From: Rachicladosporium sp. CCFEE 5018
Lineage: Eukaryota > Ascomycota > Dothideomycetes > Cladosporiales > Cladosporiaceae
Reading direction: 5' to 3'
Assembly: GCA_002077045.2 (NCBI GenBank)
Contig: KZ111140.1
Span: 1,133,584-1,158,734 of the forward strand
Length of the DNA: 25,151 nucleotides
A program made the position numbers and the translations under genes. Positions within the stretch are counted from its first letter, which is position 1; each line of letters opens with the position of its first letter. Positions 9,599 through 19,793 of this stretch are shown one piece after another. The notes below the pieces were generated by a model that searched no databases, was not told where the DNA came from, and saw only the letters and a program-made list of their open reading frames with translations.

Positions 9599-11817
9599 AC
9601 TGCCCGCGGCTTGCCGAGTATAAGGCTACAAGTCATTGTGTAGTAAGGTGTCAGCGATCAATGCCCACAAGGTACCGTCAAGCCTCGAGAGCTGGCGGGC
9701 ACGTACCCTGTCACGCCTTTATTATGATGGCACATTTACCACATTTATGATCGAGCTATTCTGCGGCCCATGCCGTTCTCGACGCAGTGGCGTCTTGGTG
9801 TGCCTGCATCTCGTAGACAAGGACAGGGCGTCCGCTGCTGTCAACATGCTCCACCATTGCTCGCGCTGTTTGAGCATGCAGACCTGCCCCTTCGAGCTGA
9901 GCGCATCTGTTGTGACCGGCTTTGCGCAAGTGCTGCATTGATGGCTCGGCAGATGCTCTCATGTGCGAGAATAGCTGTGGGATCTTCGAACTACTGCAAG
10001 CGAGGGTCTGTGGACCAGCCTTTGTGAAAGCCATCGGTAGATCACGGACTCTGGTGTGCAGCACCCCACAGTCCTGGAGTGCTAGCGTCTGCCCCAGATT
10101 GTGGCGGCGTTTGCCTCGACATTAGAATTTTGTGAGGTGTCGTGATTGGCTGTCTTAGACTGCATCTCCATGCACCTCCGGCGCTCGTGAGTGGACCTCA
10201 TCAGAGTCAAGTGACTTGCGGCATGCGGCCTGCGTCGACGGGTACGAGCTTACTCCGAGCCTTGTCGAATCGATGTTGACGGCAATGTTCTCATTTTGCC
10301 ATCACTTGCTGGTCCTGATGTACTGTTCTTACTACGGAGGCGATGCTAATATCGCTCCTCAGCAGCGTACTACAGTTGCGACATCGCATGGCAGTCCGCG
10401 TCTGCGGACAATACATTGCGCGATATCGCGCGGTGATTCCATCGTGCATGACAGTTCGTGCAGCTTCTTCAAGACGGCTCGACCTAGTCCAGTAAGCCGC
10501 CCAGCGCGGATGCATGGCGGGCACGGCGGGCATGGTGAATGTCTGCTCCAAGCCTCGCTGTGGACCTGCCTGTGGTACAGCTCTCTCGCCCAGCAGCTTT
10601 GCCTTGCAGACGAGCTCCCCCAAGATCCGCAGCACATGGCGTGAAAGGACAATTGCATGACACATGTGCTACCCCAGCCGTGGCAGTACCTTTGTACCGC
10701 CGTATTCCCGCGTTGTTGCACCACCTTGCAGGTTTGGTGCGATGGTGCTCAGGAATGGTTGCACGAGCGGACAATAGAGCCACCGTCACTCCATGCACGG
10801 GCACGTCACTCTGTGGAAAGGTCGTCTAATTGCATATCGAGGTAAGTTATGGGTGAGAAGTGATGTCGGCAGGAAGCGTAGCGAATCGATCCTAAGGTAT
10901 CATACGGTCGCATCTGCACCTACATGTATGCTCTATTAAGATCCAGGGATTCCTCATGCAACTACCGACTGCAGCGTGACCGTGAACTTACAGCAGAATC
11001 ACCGTGGAGAGGCACGTCTATAGCGCCTCACTTTCGTTCGACGTCGACGTTGCCTCTCACCGACAGGGTATAAGGCAGTAAAGATACCGCAGCATATTCC
11101 ATTATAGCATACATGTAAGAGACTACCACACTCCTGGAACAGAGGAAATAATCATCGCAGACTGGTTGTCATTATCCTACTGTACATCAAGCCGCCGTGG
11201 AGCTCATATCTCCAAGTCGGAATCGTTCCGATGCCAATGCTGCGGCATATCTTTATGTGTACTAGGTGTGTGTCGCTCGCGCCATTCTCAAGGCAGCAAT
11301 GGCATCACCAAATTGCACGATTGCATTCGGCCACGCTGTCATTGATATTACCAAGTTGACCAGTGTTTGAGTCGAGCGTCTATGCATGTGGGCTGTCAGG
11401 TCGCGCAAGCAGCTAACCTTCGAATATGGTGCTACTTGAGCGGTGCCATTGCTACACTGAATCCTCATAGAGCTCGAGACAGACTCGCGACCTCAACATT
11501 CCCACCGATTCCCTCGGAAATTCCTTGAGTCTCATGCTGACTGGTGCTCCTCGACCGTGAATCCAGCGACGCCGAGAACCGAGGAGGAAACCGAAGTCAT
11601 ATCAAGAAGCTCGACTCTGTGTTCTATACACTTCAAGCATGGGATCGTTGTCCGTTACCAAGTAAGCTCCCGTGACATGGAATCGTAAGACCGCCTACGG
11701 CGTATGAATGCGCAGTCGCCGCTGCCACGGCGTCGATATCTAGATACTGGACGATTACCCAGCATCCCAGCTCCTCGAATCGCCTGAAGTGCTGCAGGAT
11801 TCATCGAGTCTGATCGC

Positions 11818-12415
11818 TCACTTCTTTCCCTTTTTCTTCTTCTTTGCAGCCGCAGGCGCAGCAGGTTTGCCCTCTGTCGGAGCCGCTTGTGACGTGTCTT
11901 TGCTAGCTTCTGCCGCTGTCGTCCCCGTGGTAGCAGCAGCGTCTTCCATTGCAACGTCTGGAGCTATGCTGTGATCAACACCGCTGCCCTGCGGTTCAAG
12001 CCTGTTATACAACATACCTTCCGCCTTCTCAGGCAATGCTGCCATGATCCCCCCTGCTCTTCCTAGCCCGGCGACCATTCGCCCAACATCTGCACTCTTG
12101 TCCGTCTTAAATTTTAGTGTTGCCCCAGACACTGGATCAAACGTCTTCAACGTGAACGTCCCCCTCGATACTGCTGGTGCTGGCGCCGCATCCCCATCTT
12201 TCCCCTCAGTATCTCGTTTCCGCTTCTTCGCGGCATTGTATCGCGGTGCCTCAAGATTTGGTATGTTGTACTTCGTAGATATGCGTGTCTGCGAAAGGCC
12301 ATGAGCGAGTGACGTTGAAGGTTGTATAGAGATACTTACGCACCGTCGTTGGTCGCGCCTGAAGCAGCAACGACGTTTGCTTTTGCCATTCCTCTAGCGA
12401 ATCGAAGTTGACCAT
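11818..12415 (-). CDS. SRP21: Signal recognition particle subunit SRP9 (fungal SRP21 type)
   Basis: Two exons, 12415-12344 and 12288-11818, encode 180 residues (MVNFDSLEEWQKQTSLLLQA...). The intron is 12343-12289. The frame is kept only with donor GTGCGT, joining ARPTT to TRISTKYNIP, as expected for the SRP9 fold (helix, then RP-T-TR-KY strand). A second conserved block, TFTLKTFDPVSGATLKFKTDKSADVGRMVAGLGR, gives the later strands and helix. After that come a disordered Ala/Thr/Glu segment and a Lys-only tail (KKKKKGKK), common in fungal SRP21. The protein binds the Alu domain of SRP RNA with SRP14 and delays elongation during co-translational targeting to the ER. It is head-to-head with the DUF1308 gene, 247 bp between start codons. 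Confidence 0.88.
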
Positions 12416-12662
12416 CGTTGCCGTGATGTTCTTGCACTAGTCTAGTGCTGTAAGGTGTTGGAGTGCGTGTAGGCAGTCGGTGGGTTGTGTCTTGGCGAAG
12501 TTTTGACCGTGATTCAGTTTCCTTTGAAGTCGCGTGACAAATATACATACATATATGCATGACTTACCGTCCTCGTGTGACTCGACTATGACCCTTACAC
12601 TGTAGTGTGATAGCCGGCATAGGAATTGATAGGTCTTACGAGCTCCATTCACAGTCTTCACA
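12416..12662. promoter_or_regulatory. Shared divergent promoter of SRP21 and the DUF1308 gene
   Basis: Only 247 bp separate the two start codons, so both transcription start sites must lie here. It contains an AT-rich patch at about 12537-12560 with TATATA-like words and the palindrome listed below. Confidence 0.55.
12434..12448. repeat. Perfect inverted repeat GCACTAG-T-CTAGTGC
   Basis: Two 7-bp arms around a single central T, 19 bp upstream of the SRP21 start codon. It could be a dimeric factor site or, if transcribed, part of the SRP21 leader. Confidence 0.55.
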
Positions 12663-14387
12663 ATGTCGCCCGGTGTGACATTTGAAGCCACTTCAGGGCT
12701 GGCGGACGAGATGGAGAATCTAGATGTCTCCTCCAACTCTGCGGACGATGCAAAGGACGGAGAAGAATCGACCCCGGGCGAAGCTGCAGAGACGAATATG
12801 TCGACGGCGCTATCAGACCTGACACGGCGCGCCGATGCACTTCTGGCGGACCTTGCCGCGTTTAAGGATTATCTCAAGACAGTGAAGCAGGAGTCCTCAG
12901 TCGAGATGGCTCACTTTCGTGGCACCGTGCAATCCGAGCTGACCATGCTGGGGCGACTGGCTATCCAACCGGATTCCGAGGCTGCACGGCACGTCGCTCG
13001 GTCCTCGAATTTGCCGTTCCTTGAGACGGTATGGAACGTGGCCAAGGCATCAAATGATTTGGTGGCTTTACAGAAACGCATATACTTCGATCCGTCAGCT
13101 ACGAAAGGATACGACGCCAACTCGGGACAGGCTACAATTAATGGACGACCTAAGCGATCACGACACAACAGCACCATCGTTGATGTAATTGCCAATGGAG
13201 GACGATCGTGGACGAAAGTGTCGCTCGTCACCAATAACAGAATCTTGTTCGATCTAGCAAAGCAAGGATGGTGCTCGGGAGGGTCAGACAGCGAAGACGA
13301 GGATTTCAAGTCGCCTGACCGAGACGACGATCACGACATTCCTCTCGTCAAGATAGCGAGGGAACTCGCAACAGCTGCCAGGACGCTCCGTGTTCGCACG
13401 CAGCATCCTACCGTTACTTTGATATTGCCTAGACTTGAGCCGGATGGCCGTCCAGAGATCGAAGCCATTGTCAAGGAGTGTAGGTCGCTGGGCGTGAGTA
13501 TCGTTCATGGCAAAGATGTGCCGACACACCAGCCGATCAACGATGTGGTCTCTTCAATGATGTTCAATCCTTTCGAATCTTTTACTGAGACAATTAATGT
13601 CGATTGTACCCTACTGCTAGCTCTGGTCTCGGAGTTCTCACACGCCAAAGTTCGTCAAGAGCCGTGGTTTCACAAAGCACTGAATCGCCAGGTTGAGATT
13701 GAGGACAACGAGAATTTGCTACCATCGCTACTATATCCAGCAATGCGCAACCGTCGGCTTGTAAGCACCACGGAAGCAGTGGACCGAATGCGTGAGATCG
13801 TATCGACCATTGGTACACCGTCTGAGAAGGCAAGATCAGCAATTTTGCTCGGAGAAGATGTTTCAAAGTCACCGCAGCAGCTCACCGATGAGATGCAGCA
13901 ATGGTCAGCGTACGAAGTTCCTTCAACGTGGCTGCTTCCGATCAAAGTCGTCGATGCCAACGGAAGCGCTAGCGACGCTGGATTACCAGAAGTCGCGAAC
14001 CAGGTCCTCCATGGCCAAACATCGATCAACAAGTCAGTCTTCCTGTACGGCTGGAGTCATGGCATCACGACTATCACCAGCAATCGCACTGTAGTTAAAG
14101 AGATCGAGACCCGGCTCAACAAGTTCGAGGACCTTGATGATGCTACATGGCCTCGGATATGGCTATGTCCGACTGCAAGATCTCTAGTAGGCAAGGAGAA
14201 GCGTGGAGCGAAGAAAGCCGGCGGCAAAGGTGCATGGCCGCTCCCTGACTCGCTTCGGCGCGAGCAGCAGCGTAGACATGGTTTGGACGTACTTTCTGTC
14301 CGCGAGGGTAACGAGGTCGCAGACCTGAGGCCGAACGGGTACGACTATGCAGATGTCATCGCCGCGAAGTTAGAATCAGAGCGCTGA
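12663..14387 (+). CDS. DUF1308 (UPF0415, C7orf25-like) domain protein
   Basis: Single exon, 574 residues, ATG at 12663 in the sequence CACAATGTCG. Residues about 1-50 are acidic and disordered, followed by a helical N-terminal region (about 50-150). The body carries the family landmarks: a 'TIVDVIANGGRSWTKVSLVTNN' strand-helix-strand near 170-190 and, further on, 'FTETINVDCTLLLALVSEFSH' before a long C-terminal PIN-like part. The Ser/Asp/Glu-rich insertion (about 206-225) looks like a loop. In the family the function is poorly defined; I do not assign a reaction. Its stop codon lies 57 bp from the stop of the convergent dioxygenase gene. Confidence 0.8.
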   Translation: MSPGVTFEATSGLADEMENLDVSSNSADDAKDGEESTPGEAAETNMSTALSDLTRRADALLADLAAFKDYLKTVKQESSVEMAHFRGTVQSELTMLGRLAIQPDSEAARHVARSSNLPFLETVWNVAKASNDLVALQKRIYFDPSATKGYDANSGQATINGRPKRSRHNSTIVDVIANGGRSWTKVSLVTNNRILFDLAKQGWCSGGSDSEDEDFKSPDRDDDHDIPLVKIARELATAARTLRVRTQHPTVTLILPRLEPDGRPEIEAIVKECRSLGVSIVHGKDVPTHQPINDVVSSMMFNPFESFTETINVDCTLLLALVSEFSHAKVRQEPWFHKALNRQVEIEDNENLLPSLLYPAMRNRRLVSTTEAVDRMREIVSTIGTPSEKARSAILLGEDVSKSPQQLTDEMQQWSAYEVPSTWLLPIKVVDANGSASDAGLPEVANQVLHGQTSINKSVFLYGWSHGITTITSNRTVVKEIETRLNKFEDLDDATWPRIWLCPTARSLVGKEKRGAKKAGGKGAWPLPDSLRREQQRRHGLDVLSVREGNEVADLRPNGYDYADVIAAKLESER

Positions 14388-14444
14388 ATGACCAGCATCA
14401 GATAGACGCACCTTACCAATCCCTAAAAGACATCGCATACACTC

Positions 14445-15546
14445 TCAGCTACCTCCCACCTCCTCCACCGTCTTCCCAACACTATACGTACTCCTCAACC
14501 TCTCCATTAAATGATCCTTCGCCGTCACCACCCCTTCACCCCTGCCCTTCCGTCCATGCACCTCAGCATGTCTCCTCACAAGTTCACTAGGCACAGGCTC
14601 CAACCTCGCATCATCCAGCGGGTGGCAGAAGTAAGCAATACTGTACCTATCCTCGGCCCTCCCCTCCCTAGGAAACACAACGCGATGCACAGTAGACTTC
14701 AGCAACCCTGCCGTCCAATCCTCGAGCAAGTCGCCGATATTGACTAATATCGGCAGTCCCTCAGCTTTCCCAGAGGCAGAGGAAGTAGTTCTCGGATCAA
14801 CAGGTACGCTCGCCCACTCTCCCCCAGCCGTCCTGATCTCCAGACCCGGCTGTCCAGGTCGCTGGAATAACAGCGTCAAGCTCCCAAAATCACTGTGCGC
14901 TCCGGCACGGATATCAACGTCTGGCTCGTGGGCTTCCAGTACGGGGTAGTAGAGCAGTCTGAATACTGTGCCTGAGGATTCTTTGCTGAAGTCGTGCCGG
15001 GAGGTGAACCAGTCTGGTGGGATGGAGAGGGCTGTGGCGAAGCGGGCGAGCAGGCGCTGACAGAGGGCATGGCAGGATTCTTGGAAAGCGATCAAAGTCG
15101 GGATGTGGGGTTCTAGGGTGGCTGGTATGGCTTGAGGGTAGGTGCCGTTCGCAACGGGCAGGGCGAGGTTGAACGCTCTGTAGCACTATCAGCACGCCGG
15201 TCTGTAGAGTAAAATAGATGCGGAACCGAGAGTCCTACTCCTTAACATCAGCCCTCTTCTGCGTTGCCGGATCCAGTTTCTCCACGCCTTGACTAAGCCA
15301 TCCGTGATTTGCGCCGGCCTTGTTCGAGGCTATCGAAACGCTCTCCTTCTCCTCGACTGGAGCGGCGAAGAAGGCTTTCGAGAGATCGAAGACATGGTCG
15401 ATCGACTGTGAGGTAAGACCAGTACTACTGTCATTCTTGACGAAGACGAAGCCGTGGGTCGATGCCGCTGATAAGAGTTGGGCTGGGGCATTGGGGTTCG
15501 AGGAACTGATGTCGATGATGGGGATGTCTGCTGAGAAGGCCGACAT
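14445..15546 (-). CDS. 2-oxoglutarate/Fe(II)-dependent dioxygenase, isopenicillin N synthase-like
   Basis: Two exons, 15546-15239 and 15177-14445, encode 346 residues. The intron 15238-15178 is GT-AG (donor GTAGGA, branch GCTGATAG), joining ADVKE to AFNLALP. The N-terminal DIOX_N part (PIIDISSSNPNAPAQLLSAA, 'HGFVFVKN') leads into the double-stranded beta-helix. The iron ligands are His197, Asp199 (AHSDFGSLTLL) and His267 (STVHRVV). The 2-oxoglutarate-binding Arg280-x-Ser282 is in DRYSIAYF. All catalytic residues are present and the length is normal, so the enzyme should be active. Substrate cannot be inferred. No biosynthetic partner genes lie beside it, and the neighbouring Zn2Cys6 regulator is 457 bp away on the same strand, which is weak evidence of a link. 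No signal peptide; probably cytosolic. Confidence 0.88.
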
Positions 15547-16003
15547 TGCTGTGGAAAGCTACTTCTGTGGCATGTACATGTAGCTACTAGAAACCATGTG
15601 CGGATCGCTGGCGATATGCTAGGTCTTCAGAAACATTGACAAGGTAACGTGCTCACCTCCAGAGGGGCGGAGTACTCGAACGTGAAGTTCTCTGCGGCTG
15701 CGAATTGCAGAAAGGACGGACGCGGTTGAACACAAAGATGCTCATACGTTCATAGGTGATATCTCCATTCGTGATCTATCTCACTCTCAGCATCATGCTA
15801 TTCATGATTTCGCTAAGCAAGCCAAGTGGGCCGCAAGGGTATCTCGAACCGCAGGAAGCACGCTGTCGTCGCTAGTATGTGCACATCGTGCCCCAAGCCT
15901 TAGCACCCTCGCTATCTCGTCCCTTCCGTGTCCATTCGTCATCGCATATCAATCGTCAATCAGATCCCCTGCCTCACATCCCCCGCCGAAAGTACCGGTA
16001 CGC
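15547..16003. other. Intergenic: dioxygenase promoter and 3' flank of the Zn2Cys6 gene
   Basis: This 457 bp stretch has no gene I can support. The small palindrome CATGTACATG lies close to the dioxygenase start (around 15570-15580). Confidence 0.5.
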
Positions 16004-19000
16004 CTAATACCCATTTCCACCCTGCGGTCCCTGAGTCCCCGGCGCCCCGAGCAAAAGCTCAAGCATGTCCTGACCTCCAACTTCCGGCCCATACATCGTC
16101 TGAGTGACATAAGTATCGCCCGACATATTCAGCAGCGGGTCCAGTGGCAGTGCAAGCCAATCGCCCATATCATCTCCGTTCCCGTAGCCGCCAAAGTTGT
16201 AGCCGGTGTTGCTGCTAGGCGGCATGAGATTGGCGGAAAGGTTATTGGTGTTGGTTTGGTTGGAACCTGTGGGCGAGTGGAGCCCGAAGCTAGGCGGTGG
16301 CATAATGGAGAAGTTGTTGTCGCTGTAGTCGTAGGCGTCATTTGAGATGCCAAAGAGCGGATTTGTGGCTGCGTTGGCTGGGCTGGGGCTGTAGGTCCAT
16401 TGCTGCTGCTGATGTTGTTGGGGAGCATACACACCAGCAGAAGCCTGCTGGTTCGTAGACATACCATGCCCGTGTCCGTTGCCGTTAGTGGCGAATTGAC
16501 TCGTTGGATGCACCGGCGTGCTGTGCTGGCTCGGCCGTCTCGTGTGACCAGCACTCCGGCCATCGGCAGAGATGCGCACAAGACGCGGCTTGAGGTTCTG
16601 CGTGAGCGTGTCGAGAAGATCAGCGAAGCGACTAGCCACGTGAACATCATCGACAATGCAAGTCCGGATCGCCTCGACCGTGCGATCAACGAGCTTAAGG
16701 GAGTCGGCGACATCGGCTTCACTAGCGCCGAGGGAGAATGACTTTAGCAGCATGATGGCCACGCTGACGATGCGGAAATAGGTGCGGACTGGCGTGTGCT
16801 TGAGGTATTGGCCAGGGTAGAGACCATCCACGACCACCTTGAGCAGATGACATGCAGCGTCACGCACCTCGATCATGTACTTACGATCGCCGCCGAGCCA
16901 CTTTGCGAGCGTCTGTGGTGTGATTGCAGTATCTGTGCGCATGCCGTTGGTTGTGACAGCAGAGCGGGCAAAATCTGGTGCTTGCCCGACAATCTGTATC
17001 GGATACTCATTTGCACAGCGCTCGGCAACGGCCTGCAGCGCAAGAGCGTTGAGGTAGACACGGCAGTAGTCGTACTCGATCTCGAGGATGTAGCGCATGT
17101 ACTTTGGGATGATGGCACAGCGCTCGAAATCTGCATGCCATTGAATGAATGGACGCTGTGCCTGCTCCAGTGCGTCCTTGTAGTTGCCGTTCTTGATCAG
17201 ATCGCGAGTGAACGCCTTGTTGGCGAAGATCCGCTGGTTGCCATCGCGCAAAGTGGCAGCGAGGCGAAGCCAGAAGTGCATGACAGTCTGCTGAACGCTA
17301 TCGTGCTGGCCCAGTGCGCGTTTATACAAGTCGCTGTCTTCCGGTTTGCTGTAATTGCTGGGCAGCATCGATGTGAGGCCAAGCCGACCACTAGTCAGCG
17401 TGACGTACACCAATAGCAGGTCCCTAACATTACCACGGCGCTTGTCGTATGCGGTGAGACCCTCGGCTGACAGTGGCTGGCCGCTGGTCGAAACAGCATG
17501 CCTCTGCCACTCGCTTTTGTCGAAGACGCCGATCTCGAAGGCCAGCGACATCGCCATGCCGAGCAGCATCCAGCAGAGGCGATCGCTACGCCAGCAAGGC
17601 TCAAGCCACGAGTCCATGCGCTGACCTCCGATACCTTTATTTGCCGGATCTTCAGTACTGTCATCGTCAACGGGCAGAAAGACCTCCGGCATCATGAGGT
17701 CGTCGTCTTGTTCATCAGGCGGGAAATGCATAGCACGTGGGTGCCACTCGGTAATGAGAATGAGTGACTCGACTGTGCCGAGAGTTCTGAGACCTTTACG
17801 AGACAGTGGGTTGACATCTGCTGCGGGCTCCGCACCAGCACCGCAAAAGCCACCGCCTGTGTCAAAGTCAGTACTGTCCTGTAAGTGTATTGCAGGGAGC
17901 ACGTACCCATCTGCTCCTGACCCCAGACAACTCGGTTGACCATCCCTTGCAAGTAGGTCCACAGTTTGTGATGAATCTCGTACGGCCTGCTCTTCGACCC
18001 TGGCCCCTCCAGATTCATGTGGCGTGAAGCGACCAGCAAGATCGTGATAGTGAGCATGGGCTCCTGCGTGAGCAAGCGCACATGACTGTCATATGGTCTA
18101 AAGTCCGGCAGAGCTACAGGCGTCAGCGGCGAGAGATACTTGTAGAAGTAGGCGATGTACGCCACTGCCTCCTTCGCAGTGAACCATCCAGCACGCACGA
18201 AGCGGAAGCGCGACCATGCATTGAGTGCAGAGGCATATGCAACGGGGTCTTGAGGGAGACTATCGACAGTGCCGTCTTTCGAGGTCATGGATCCGATCCT
18301 AGTCTTCCACATGGGGTCGCTCTGGTAAGCACCCATCGTAGCAGACGTCATGCTGCTCGAGCCCATCTTCTCGACAATTGGACTGGTAGCAGGAGGGAGT
18401 GACGAAGGTGAAGGCCCGTTAAAATTCGGCCGAGTGGTGCTGCTCATGCTACGCGGTCTTACGCGCTGCGCAGCCTCGTAGAGCACCTTCAGCGCGTCAT
18501 GCCCACTGTGCACCTCCGAAGCTTGCAAGATAGCCGTCGTCTGATCGCTGACCTTGATGTCCTCATCTCCATAAGGCTGCTGCTTGGTATTGCTGTCCGG
18601 CCTCCTCAGTGGCTGAAGCCTGCCGATCGAGCCTCCAGGCGTGCGAGGCCGCTCCTCGTACTCGATCTCCTCCTCGTCGTCTTCGACGGTCGAGGCCCGC
18701 AAGCGCTTACGCCCGGGTTGATCTAGCTCCTCAGGCTCGATGGAGACCGAATCATCCTCTTCAGCGCCCTTCTTCTTGCGCCGAGTTGCGGAGAAGAAGC
18801 ACTCCTTTGCCTCGCGCCTGCATCTCAGACATGGCGGGTCATGAGGACTGTCCACAGAGCCGAGATCGCAGCGCACTTTGCGGCGACGGCATGGAATGCA
18901 TGCCTGATATGTGCGCTGGTGGATAGCGGGGTCCTTGGTCTGCGTTTGAGACGGTGGCCTATCCTGAGCCAGAGAAGATGAGCGGCCTTGAGCCTGAGGC

Positions 19001-19071
19001 TGGATGTCGAATGATAGATGGCCGTTGCTGATAGCGCTCCCAGCGCCATAGCTGTTATGTGGTACAGCCAT
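16004..19071 (-). CDS. Zn2Cys6 binuclear-cluster transcription factor
   Basis: Two exons, 19071-17907 and 17856-16004, encode 1005 residues. The 50-nt intron 17906-17857 (GTACGT...CTGAC...ACAG) joins GQEQMG to GGFCGAG. The zinc cluster is Cys58, 61, 68, 81, 84 and 91 (C-X2-C-X6-C-X12-C-X2-C-X6-C), followed by a basic RRKKK patch. Next come an acidic stretch (about 127-140), a Ser/Pro-rich linker and a long helical middle homology region that includes 'AGWFTAKEAVAYIAYFYKYLSPLTP' and the part encoded by exon 2. The C-terminal 170 residues are Gln/Asn/Gly/Ser-rich with a short Gln run, and contain an acidic-hydrophobic motif (MGDWLALPLDPLLNM) typical of activation domains. From memory, the zinc cluster resembles Aspergillus entries labelled War1-like (weak-acid response); I could not check this, so no symbol is given. 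Nuclear DNA-binding activator is the safe call. Confidence 0.87.
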
Positions 19072-19793
19072 TGCGAATTCGTGTGGGCGTTGTTGACCCG
19101 TCGCAAAGCGAGATGTTGCTGACTCGGATCACAGCCGACGAGTATCCAGAGAACAGTAGCCCTTATCGCGAGATCACTGGCGGGCTCTAACGTGACGGAC
19201 CGGGGGCCTCAAAGTAGTGCGGGGTGCGTCGTGGGGTGCTGCTGGCTGGAGATGGATGGCGTGAAGCTCCTCAGCGCGTCGTTTAAGTATTGTTGTTGGG
19301 GAGGATGATGTAGCAGTTCTGGCGTGTATGCGAGAGGTTGGACTTGTTGAACATGATGGTTACTGCATTGTGTGATTTGCTGAATGAGTGTTGTGGTGTC
19401 AAGTTGGTGAGGTAAGAGGACTCGAGATCAAGTAGAAGCGCCGAGGTCACGCGCCTTGGCATTAGTCACTGCGCCTCGTGGCAGTGTCCGGTTACAGCCG
19501 AAGCACGAGCAAGATGTATGGCTGGTGAGGCTACGGAAGATGAAGACAATCGCTCGTGGAGACATGCGCGCTGAAGAATTGCAACTGCTATCACGTGCTT
19601 ATGCTAGAAGAGCGGAATCCCAGGGTATCAATAACAGGCCTCCATCAATCGATTCCAACAATGACCATGCCAACGCCTCCCTTTCCTTGTAACCCATGAA
19701 GCACTTTTCGTTATTCCAGTGATGTCGATAGCAGCAGTAGCGCGCATTAGAACGCGCGGAGAGTCAAGTCTGTCGCTCGCATTTCGCCATGCC
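19072..19793. other. Intergenic: Zn2Cys6 gene promoter and 3' flank of the kinase gene
   Basis: This 722 bp stretch has no supportable gene; the longest plus-strand ORF (about 78 codons) has no recognisable features. It holds a CGG-N-CCG site at 19196-19202. Confidence 0.5.
19196..19202. promoter_or_regulatory. CGG-A-CCG inverted triplet pair upstream of the Zn2Cys6 gene
   Basis: Inverted CGG triplets with one spacer base, about 125 bp before the start codon, embedded in a GC-rich run. Zn2Cys6 dimers bind paired CGG triplets, so autoregulation is possible, but such a short motif can arise by chance. Confidence 0.25.

Larger units (their letters stand above)
7898..11817. other. Long gene-poor region (3.9 kb)
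   Basis: I find no supportable gene here. ORFs reach at most about 185 codons, overlap one another on both strands and have Ser/Arg/Cys-rich shadow-like translations. The part next to 7898 is the promoter/5' leader of the C2H2 regulator: it is ATG-poor on the minus strand for about 500 bp and holds one short uORF. Two small direct repeats are listed separately. No tRNA A/B-box pair, transposase motif or terminal inverted repeat was recognised by eye. Confidence 0.5.

Noticed and set aside
10216..10665. Overlapping plus- and minus-strand ORFs of 142 and 124 codons
   Set aside because: Both strands are open over the same bases with Cys/His/Ser-rich translations, as expected by chance in GC-rich DNA.
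11639..11720. Possible small first exon (MGSLSVTK followed by a GTAAGC donor-like word)
   Set aside because: The nearest acceptor leads to an early stop and the only downstream gene on this stretch is SRP21 on the opposite strand.
14445..19071. Secondary-metabolite cluster around the dioxygenase and Zn2Cys6 regulator
   Set aside because: No synthase, transporter or other tailoring enzyme is present; neighbours are housekeeping genes.
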